Source of the DNA: Akkermansiaceae bacterium
Lineage (GTDB): Bacteria > Verrucomicrobiota > Verrucomicrobiia > Verrucomicrobiales > DEV007
DNA length: 64,000 nucleotides
Assembly (NCBI GenBank): GCA_024233005.1
Contig: JACKQE010000005.1
Location: 186,001 to 250,000, forward strand
Direction: 5' to 3'
The notes under the pieces were generated by a model. That model did no database searches and was not told the DNA's origin. It worked only from the letters and a program-made list of their open reading frames with translations. Positions within the stretch are counted from its first letter, which is position 1. Every line of letters begins with the position of its first letter. Positions 58,299-64,000 of the stretch are shown piece by piece. A program made the position numbers and the translations under genes.

Positions 58299-60560
58299 AT
58301 GGGACTTCGTCCGGGTTCGTTTTTGGGGTTTGGGTGCGTCGCGCTGGGCCTGACCACCACGCTCCGGGCGGATGTTTTTCTGGATGAAGTCTGGCCGAAA
58401 GTCGGGGCGCAGAAGTGCCTGAAATGCCACAAGCTGGGCGGCGACGCGGAGGAGAGCGCCTTCGTCCTGCTCGATCCCGCCAAGGAAATAGACGCGGCGG
58501 CCGCCCTGAAACAGAATCGCGCAGCGTTCGTCAAAATGGCTCGGACGGCCGAAAAGGATCAGTCACAGCTGCTCCTGAAGGCGACGGGCCAGTTGGATCA
58601 TGAAGGGGAGAAAGTGGTGGAGCCCGGCACGGCGGCGTTCGATCTGCTGGCCGGTTTTGTCAAGGAGTCCACGCGACCCGGCGCGCCGGCCACGGCACCG
58701 GCCCAACCGGCGGCTGCGGCTCCGCCGTTTTTTTCCGGGGTGGCGATGGTGGACGATGCCACGCTGCTGAGGCGTGCCACGCTTTCGCTGGCCGGGCGGC
58801 TGCCCACGGATGCGGAATTCGCCACGGTGGCAAAGGCCGGCCGGGAAGGGGTGCTCCAGGTATTGGACGGCGTATTGCGCGAGGATGGGTTCTACGATCG
58901 CCTGCGGGAGGGATTCAACGATATTTTCCTGACACTGGGTTTCGATGGCGGCGCGGAAACGGCGCTCAGCTACACGCATTTCAGCGAGACGCGGCTGTGG
59001 TATCAGAAGCACGATCTCTCGCACATCAAGGACGAGGACGAGCGCCGCAAGGCCGGCTACAAGCTGGCGGCGGACTATCGCGCGGCCATCCTGGGTGAGC
59101 CGATGAAACTGATCGAGCACATCGTTCGCCACGATCATCCGTTCACGGATATCCTCACGGCGGATTACATCATGGTGACGCCGTATTCGGCGAGGGGCTA
59201 CGGGGTATACGAGGAGATCAAGGACCGGTTCAAGAATCCCGAAGACCCGTTCGAATATGTGCCGTTGCAGTTGAAAGCCCTGACGGGTCGGGACAAGCGG
59301 CAGTATCAGGAGAGCGCCACGGGCTTTTATCCGCACGCCGGCCTTTTGAGCACGTTCCAGTATCTGCGGCGCTATCCGACCACGGAGACGAACCGCAACC
59401 GGCTGCGGGCACGAATGTTTTACCAGCATTTTCTCGGGGTGGATGTGCTGGAACTCGCGGCGCGGGTGACGGATGCGGCGGCGGTGACCGCCAAGTATGA
59501 GATTCCCACCATGCAGGCGGCCGAGTGCGTGGTCTGCCATCGCACCCTCGACCCGGTGGCGAGTCTGTTTCAGGATTACTACGATTTGGAAGGTGTTTAT
59601 GGGCGGCGGAAAGACGGGTGGTTCAAGGACATGTTCCAAGCCGGTTTTGAAGGAGAGGACATGGCGCCCGAGGAACGCTGGCGGTCGCTGCAATGGCTGG
59701 CGGAGCGAACGGTCCGCGATCCGCGGTTTGCCCGCACCATGGTGGGCCATGTTTATGCCATTTTGACCGGTCGGAAGCCCTTGCTGCCGCCGAAAGATAT
59801 TGAGGACGCGCTCTATCCGGCCCGGCGGCGGGCTTATGAGGCACAACAGGAGGCCATCCGCCGAATTGCGGATAAACTGGTCGCCGCCGACTTCAATCTG
59901 AAGACGGCATTCAAAGAATGGGTCGTGTCTGATTTCTACCGAGCGGACGGCCTGACAACGGCGGTAAGCGATCCCGGAAGGCTGGCGGAACTGGAGGATG
60001 TCGGCGTGGTGCGGCTGTTGTCGCCGGAGCAACTGGAGCGCAAGGTGACGGCCCTGTTTGGCGAGCCGTGGGGCAAATTGAAGGAGCAGACAGCGATTCT
60101 CTATGGGGGGATCGACTCCAAGGAAGTCACCGAGCGCGCCACCGATCCGAGCGGCGCCATGGGCGCGATCCAGCGCATTCTGTCCAATGAGGTCGCCTGC
60201 CGGAACACCGCCGCGGATTTTTTGAAGGAGCCAACAGAACGCCGCCTGTTCCCTCTGGTGGAAGCCGGGGAGACACCTGGTGTTTCTCCGGAAATCGATG
60301 GCCGCATCCGGCGGACCCTGGCGAATCTGCACCTGCGGCTGCTGGGTAGGCACGACTCCGTGGATTCGGAGGAGGTCGGGCGCAGTTTTCAATTGTTCGC
60401 CGGGATCGTGGCCGAAGCCAAAGGACGCAAAGGCATCGAGAACCGCGAAAGTTATTACTGCCGCTTTGGCAAGGAGGTGCCCGACCCTGACTACACCATC
60501 AGGGCCTGGCGCGCCACGCTGACGTATTTGCTCAGGCGAAGGGAATTTTTGTATGAATGA
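58299..60560 (+). CDS. Exported c-type cytochrome-like protein, two CxxCH sites
   Basis: 753 residues from the ATG at 58299, which opens a signal peptide (GLRPGSFLGFGCVALGLTTTL); the frame is open from 58185, but the extra 38 residues have no sense. An N-terminal haem-like site is KCLKCHKLGG. An Ala/Pro linker follows, then a DUF1549-like start DATLLRRATLSLAGRLPTDA. Further on comes a second site CVVCHRTLDPVASLFQDYY, close to the DUF1588/DUF1592 signature. The end has RAWRATLTYLLRRREFLYE. The protein is a relative of PSD1 proteins but with a different tail. The DUF1501 gene 37 bp downstream is its operon partner. Confidence 0.82.
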   Translation: MGLRPGSFLGFGCVALGLTTTLRADVFLDEVWPKVGAQKCLKCHKLGGDAEESAFVLLDPAKEIDAAAALKQNRAAFVKMARTAEKDQSQLLLKATGQLDHEGEKVVEPGTAAFDLLAGFVKESTRPGAPATAPAQPAAAAPPFFSGVAMVDDATLLRRATLSLAGRLPTDAEFATVAKAGREGVLQVLDGVLREDGFYDRLREGFNDIFLTLGFDGGAETALSYTHFSETRLWYQKHDLSHIKDEDERRKAGYKLAADYRAAILGEPMKLIEHIVRHDHPFTDILTADYIMVTPYSARGYGVYEEIKDRFKNPEDPFEYVPLQLKALTGRDKRQYQESATGFYPHAGLLSTFQYLRRYPTTETNRNRLRARMFYQHFLGVDVLELAARVTDAAAVTAKYEIPTMQAAECVVCHRTLDPVASLFQDYYDLEGVYGRRKDGWFKDMFQAGFEGEDMAPEERWRSLQWLAERTVRDPRFARTMVGHVYAILTGRKPLLPPKDIEDALYPARRRAYEAQQEAIRRIADKLVAADFNLKTAFKEWVVSDFYRADGLTTAVSDPGRLAELEDVGVVRLLSPEQLERKVTALFGEPWGKLKEQTAILYGGIDSKEVTERATDPSGAMGAIQRILSNEVACRNTAADFLKEPTERRLFPLVEAGETPGVSPEIDGRIRRTLANLHLRLLGRHDSVDSEEVGRSFQLFAGIVAEAKGRKGIENRESYYCRFGKEVPDPDYTIRAWRATLTYLLRRREFLYE

Positions 60561-60597
60561 GCGTCCGATTGTTATAACCCACTCACGGTGATTTGAA

Positions 60598-61881
60598 ATG
60601 AGAAGAGATTTTCTCAAATTGTGCGGAATGGCGGGTCTCGGAGTGGCGGCTCCGGCCTGGTTGCCGGGTCGGGTTGCGGGGGCGGCTTCCAGCGGCACCG
60701 CCTACGAGGGACCGTATTACGCGGTGTTCAATGCCTCCGGTGGCTGGGACACTACCTATCTGATGGACCCCAAGGGGATCGATGGGATCAACCGGTTGTT
60801 CCAGCAGGGCGACATTCTTTCCCGGGGATCTCATCGGTTCGCCCCCACCGCGAAGCACATCGCCGGGGGGCTGAGCAACGAGGATTTTTACAAGGAATAC
60901 GGCTCCGAATTGCTGGTTTTCAACGGCCTCGATTATGCCGTGAACAACCATTCTCCCGGCGCGCGTTACATGGCCACCGGCAAGCTGGACAGCCTGGCCT
61001 ACCCCACGTTCGCCGCCCTCGTCGCGGCGTGCCGCGGTCCGGAATGTCCGATTTCCTACCTCACCTTCGGCAACTACTCGGCCACCGGCAATCTCGTGGC
61101 CATGTCGCGCGTGCCTTATCTGCCGTCGCTCCAGCGCATCGCCAATGCCGACAATGTGGAGGGCAATCCTAGGTCCTTTTACCACGATGAGTTCGCCCTC
61201 CGGCGCATCGAGGAGACCCTCGCGGCGGAGGACCGGGCCCTGGCGATGGATCCCCGGCTGCCGCGCGCCGAGCGCGCCCAGAGCATGCTCTACGCCGCCC
61301 AGGTGAATTCGAAGGCCCTCCAGAGAGTCACCGAACACATTCCCAAGGAAACGCCGAAAGAACGGCTCTCGCAGCAAGTCGAAATCGCCCTGGCATCCTT
61401 CAAAGCCGGCGTGTGCGTGTCGGCCAATCTCACCATCGGCCAGTTCGACAGCCACGCGAACAACGACACCGACCAGATGAAGCTGATCCCGGAATTCCTG
61501 GCCGGCATCCATTACCTGCTGCGTCGGGCCGAGGAACTGGGGATTCGCGACAAACTGGTGATCGTCGCCCAGAGCGAAATGGGCCGAACGCCCACCTACA
61601 ACAAGGGAAACGGCAAAGATCACTGGTCCATCGGGTCGGTCCTGTTCCTGGGGCCTGGCATCCGCGGCAATCGCGTCATCGGCGCCACCGACGACAAGCA
61701 GTTTGCCGTGCCCATCGATCCCGGGTCACTGGCTCTCAAAGCGGAAGGAGGCGTGAAAATCAAGCCCGAGCATGTTCATGCCGCCCTGCGCGACCTGGCC
61801 GGCATCGCCGGGCATCCCTTCGCCAAACAATTTCCGCTCGTGTTCCCGGAGGCGGAAAAACTGATCGGCTTCTGGGGCTGA
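60598..61881 (+). CDS. DUF1501 protein, Tat-exported
   Basis: 427 residues. A minimal Tat signal MRRDFLKLCGMAGLGVAAPA. DUF1501-type blocks, more diverged than those at 33780 and 50899: YYAVFNASGGWDTTYLMDPK, NHSPGARYMATGKL, NLTIGQFDSHANND, IVAQSEMGRTPTYN and KDHWSIGSVLFLGPG. It follows the 58299 gene by 37 bp and probably acts together with it outside the membrane. Function unknown. Confidence 0.85.
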   Translation: MRRDFLKLCGMAGLGVAAPAWLPGRVAGAASSGTAYEGPYYAVFNASGGWDTTYLMDPKGIDGINRLFQQGDILSRGSHRFAPTAKHIAGGLSNEDFYKEYGSELLVFNGLDYAVNNHSPGARYMATGKLDSLAYPTFAALVAACRGPECPISYLTFGNYSATGNLVAMSRVPYLPSLQRIANADNVEGNPRSFYHDEFALRRIEETLAAEDRALAMDPRLPRAERAQSMLYAAQVNSKALQRVTEHIPKETPKERLSQQVEIALASFKAGVCVSANLTIGQFDSHANNDTDQMKLIPEFLAGIHYLLRRAEELGIRDKLVIVAQSEMGRTPTYNKGNGKDHWSIGSVLFLGPGIRGNRVIGATDDKQFAVPIDPGSLALKAEGGVKIKPEHVHAALRDLAGIAGHPFAKQFPLVFPEAEKLIGFWG

Positions 61882-61898
61882 AATCCGGGAGCGCCGAA

Positions 61899-62119
61899 TC
61901 AGAAGGATCCGACCGTTTCGCCGACCCGCTCGGTCAGGTATTCGAGGATTCGATTGTCCTCATCCCAAAGGACCACCCGGGGAACAAGGGGCTTTTCGCA
62001 GAGCTCGAAACCCATGATGATGACCTTTTCGCCCGCATTGATCAGATGCGCGGCGGCACCCTTGATCCCGATCGTGCCCAGCCGCGGGTCGCTTCCACCA
62101 CATAGGGCTCCAGCAGCAC
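61899..62119 (-). pseudogene. panD: 3' remnant of panD (aspartate 1-decarboxylase)
   Basis: The minus strand reads LLEPYVVEATRG, then after a frame change RLGTIGIKGAAAHLINAG, EKVIIMGFELCEKPL, and WDEDNRILEYLTERV, stop at 61899. This matches the C-terminal half of PanD, including the conserved NGAAA-type turn (here KGAAA). The N-terminal half with the Gly-Ser self-cleavage site is missing and a small deletion lies at the frame change. Active PanD makes beta-alanine for pantothenate. The break point at 62119 is the edge of element copy C. Confidence 0.75.
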
Positions 62120-62193
62120 CCCTCCAACCCGGGACCTTGTCCGAGGACGGAGCGGCGGGGGTGAAAAAGCGAATTCCCGGCTATCGCAATAAT
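62116..62193 (+). repeat. Dispersed ~75-bp element, copy C
   Basis: Shared blocks: GCACCCCTCCAACCCGGG, then GAGGACGGAGCGGCGGGGG, TGAAAAAGCGAATTCCC and GCAATAAT. CTCCAAC at its start is complementary to GTTGGAG at 62196-62202. It ends 38 bp before the ATG of the PSD1 gene at 62232. Confidence 0.8.
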
Positions 62194-62231
62194 TTGTTGG
62201 AGATTGGAGGTGAACGGCGTTTAATCATCCC

Positions 62232-64000
62232 ATGACTCTGCGACACTGCGGATTTCTTTTCATCGGTGTTTTTGGCCTGATTGACCAGGGGGCTCCCGCG
62301 GGTTATGCGGGGATGACCGATCCCGATCGGGCCGCGGCCGAGATGGACGCGCTGTTGGAAAAGGGCTGGGCGAGAGAGGGCTTGCAAGGCAACCCGGTGG
62401 CGGGCGACGCAGTGTTCGTGCGCCGGGTGTATCTCGACATCGTGGGCCGGATTCCCACGGCGCGGGAGGCATTGGAATTTGCGGAATCGACAGACCCGGA
62501 GAAGCGCCCGCGGTTGATCGACCGGATGTTGGCGGGGGACGGCTATGCGCTGAGCGCCTACAATTACTGGGCCGACGTGCTGCGGCTTCAGCAGTTCGGA
62601 GCGATCGGTTCGACGGCGGGGGCGGCTTATGTGCTGTGGCTGAAAGATTCGCTGCGGTCCAACAAGCCCTATGACCAGATGGTGCGGGAATTGATCACGG
62701 CGAAGGGGTTGCCGTGGGAGAATGGCGCGATCGGCTACTACATGCGCGACCAGCGGATGCCGCTGGACAATTTCGCCAACACCTGCCGCATTTTCCTCGG
62801 CACCCGCATCGAGTGCGCGCAGTGCCACAACCACCCGTTCGACAAGTGGACGCAGATGGATTTTTACCACATGGCGGCCTTCACCTACGGGAAAGAATCG
62901 AAGGGGTATCAAAGCCCGGCCTGGAAGGGCGCCCAGGAGCTGGCGGGGGAGTTGAACCGGGAGGTGAACCGGCGCTATCCGGTGGAAAAACTGGATGGCC
63001 CACCGGAGCGGTCGGCGGAGGGGGAGGCCGAAAAGCTCCGGGTGAAATTCATCAACCAATCGGTCAACGACATCGGGGTGTTGGCCATGGGCGGCGTCGG
63101 CGTCTACAACCAGCACCAGGAGCGGGTGTTGCAACTGCCGCACGACTACCAATATGAGGATGCGAAGCCGTTCGATGCGGTGGCGCCCAAGACGCTGTTC
63201 GGCCGAGAGGCGGTGGTCCGGCCCGGGGAATCGCCGGATGTGGCCTATGCGCGCTGGATGACCTCGCCGGACAATCCGCGATTCACCAGGGTGATCGCGA
63301 ATCGGCTGTGGAAGATGGCCTTCGGCCTGGCTTTGATCGAGCCGTTGGACGACCTGAACGACCAGTCGGCGGCGGCCAACCCGGAGCTGATGGACCGGCT
63401 GGAGCGGTTGGTCAAGGACAGTGGCTATGACCTGAAAGTCTGCCTGGCGGCGATCTACCGGACGCGGGCTTATCAGGCGGAGTCTTCCCGGGACGAGGTG
63501 CCGCCGGGGGAGACATATGCCTTCACCGGACCGATCCTGCGGCGCCTGAGCGCGGAGCAGATCTGGGACAGCATCGTGACATTGATCTCTCCGACGCCCG
63601 ATCTACCCAACCCCTACACCGAAGGGAATCTGCGCACCGTCATCTCCCGATCCGGCAAGGTCATCGCGGCGCTGGATGGCCTGACACCGCGCGAGGCCTA
63701 CCAGGGAGCGGTGGCGGCGGCGGAGGCCTATCAGGCGGCGGCCGGCTTTGCCACAGAGGCGCGCGCGGAGATCGAAAAACTGCGGGCGAAGAAAGAGGAT
63801 GCCGCGGCCGATGAGTTGTATCAAAAGGTGATGCAGGCACAGGGTGGCGGCCGGCAGGAGCTGGGCAAAACGGTGTTTTTACCCGCGGTGATAAGACTTG
63901 ATGCGAAGCGGGAAAACCTTCCGGCTCCACCATGGCCCCATTCGGACCAGGCACCGCCGAAGATCACGCGGGAGGCTCTGCTGGTAAAAAAGCCGGCGGA
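62232..64000 (+). CDS. PSD1 protein (DUF1549-DUF1553), C-terminus cut by window edge
   Basis: At least 589 codons from the ATG at 62232, with a signal peptide (LFIGVFGLIDQGAPA). It begins directly with DUF1549: VRRVYLDIVGRIPTAREAL, YNYWADVLRL and the haem-like CAQCHNHPFDKW. There is no N-terminal PSCyt1 domain, unlike the 52345-54849 protein. DUF1553 then shows RVIANRLWKMAFGLALIEPL and RRLSAEQIWDSIV. A helical Ala-rich insert follows (EAYQAAAGFATEARAEIEKL). A DUF1501 partner is expected beyond the window. It is headed by element copy C. Confidence 0.9.
   Translation, partial: MTLRHCGFLFIGVFGLIDQGAPAGYAGMTDPDRAAAEMDALLEKGWAREGLQGNPVAGDAVFVRRVYLDIVGRIPTAREALEFAESTDPEKRPRLIDRMLAGDGYALSAYNYWADVLRLQQFGAIGSTAGAAYVLWLKDSLRSNKPYDQMVRELITAKGLPWENGAIGYYMRDQRMPLDNFANTCRIFLGTRIECAQCHNHPFDKWTQMDFYHMAAFTYGKESKGYQSPAWKGAQELAGELNREVNRRYPVEKLDGPPERSAEGEAEKLRVKFINQSVNDIGVLAMGGVGVYNQHQERVLQLPHDYQYEDAKPFDAVAPKTLFGREAVVRPGESPDVAYARWMTSPDNPRFTRVIANRLWKMAFGLALIEPLDDLNDQSAAANPELMDRLERLVKDSGYDLKVCLAAIYRTRAYQAESSRDEVPPGETYAFTGPILRRLSAEQIWDSIVTLISPTPDLPNPYTEGNLRTVISRSGKVIAALDGLTPREAYQGAVAAAEAYQAAAGFATEARAEIEKLRAKKEDAAADELYQKVMQAQGGGRQELGKTVFLPAVIRLDAKRENLPAPPWPHSDQAPPKITREALLVKKPA

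Noticed and set aside
58563..60698. A 711-codon open frame on the minus strand opposite the cytochrome-like gene
   Set aside because: It is Arg/Gly/His-rich with no domain, as expected for the antisense of a GC-rich gene; the plus strand has a signal peptide and two CxxCH motifs.
62116..62202. Copy C as an integron attC site (CTCCAAC ... GTTGGAG)
   Set aside because: The arms do not fit RYYYAAC/GTTRRRY, copies A and D lack matching arms, there is no integrase, and the element precedes genes instead of following them.

Overview
The window looks like chromosome from a GC-rich member of the Verrucomicrobiota (PVC group). The evidence is the dense set of families typical of that group: DUF1501 proteins with Tat signals, DUF1549/DUF1553 (PSD1) cytochrome-like proteins, arylsulfatases, a DUF1080 domain, PQQ-like beta-propellers and a MoxR/DUF58/BatA/VWA operon. 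Most starts lack a clear Shine-Dalgarno sequence. There are no tRNA, rRNA, CRISPR, integrase or transposase genes that I can see. Assignment to genus is not possible from this view.

Layout. 1-3023: two linked sensor kinases on the minus strand (the first runs off the left edge). 3329-6833: an aminotransferase followed by two exported proteins of unknown function. 7155-8117: two Hsp20 chaperones and a terminator. 8166-9551: a sulfatase. 9675-10394: an exported protein with a duplicated STN-like repeat, divergent from a long plus-strand block. 10646-14802: two secreted paralogues, each with six ~45-residue beta repeats. 14993-28004: a 13-kb operon with a DUF4175-like membrane protein, MoxR ATPase, a 1467-residue TPR-propeller protein, DUF58, BatA-like VWA and a large VWA/amidotransferase-like membrane protein. 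28053-33615: undecaprenyl-diphosphatase, two GT39-type membrane glycosyltransferases and a GT2 enzyme, suggesting lipid-linked sugar transfer in the envelope. 33780-36248: DUF1501 and an aldo/keto reductase. 36259-40019: an acyl-activating ligase, aldehyde dehydrogenase and iron alcohol dehydrogenase, which together could reduce a carboxylic acid to an alcohol. 40110-45190: two PQQ-like propellers and a DUF1080 gene whose signal-peptide start is out of frame by one A. 45316-47910: sugar ABC ATPase and binding protein without a permease. 48074-50821: TrmO, a small exported protein and another propeller. 50899-54849: a PSD1/DUF1501 operon.

54850-64000 is different: active-looking genes (small lipoprotein, trypsin-like protease, a cytochrome/DUF1501 operon, a partial PSD1 gene) alternate with broken gene remnants (fasciclin, sulfatase tail, panD tail). 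Four diverged copies of an undescribed ~75-bp element lie at 55015-55090 (minus), 56661-56732, 58115-58184 and 62116-62193 (plus). Each copy points at the start of a downstream gene and its left end meets a remnant or non-coding debris. One copy contains a clear promoter. This element and the 10.6-28-kb envelope block are the most unusual things in the window.
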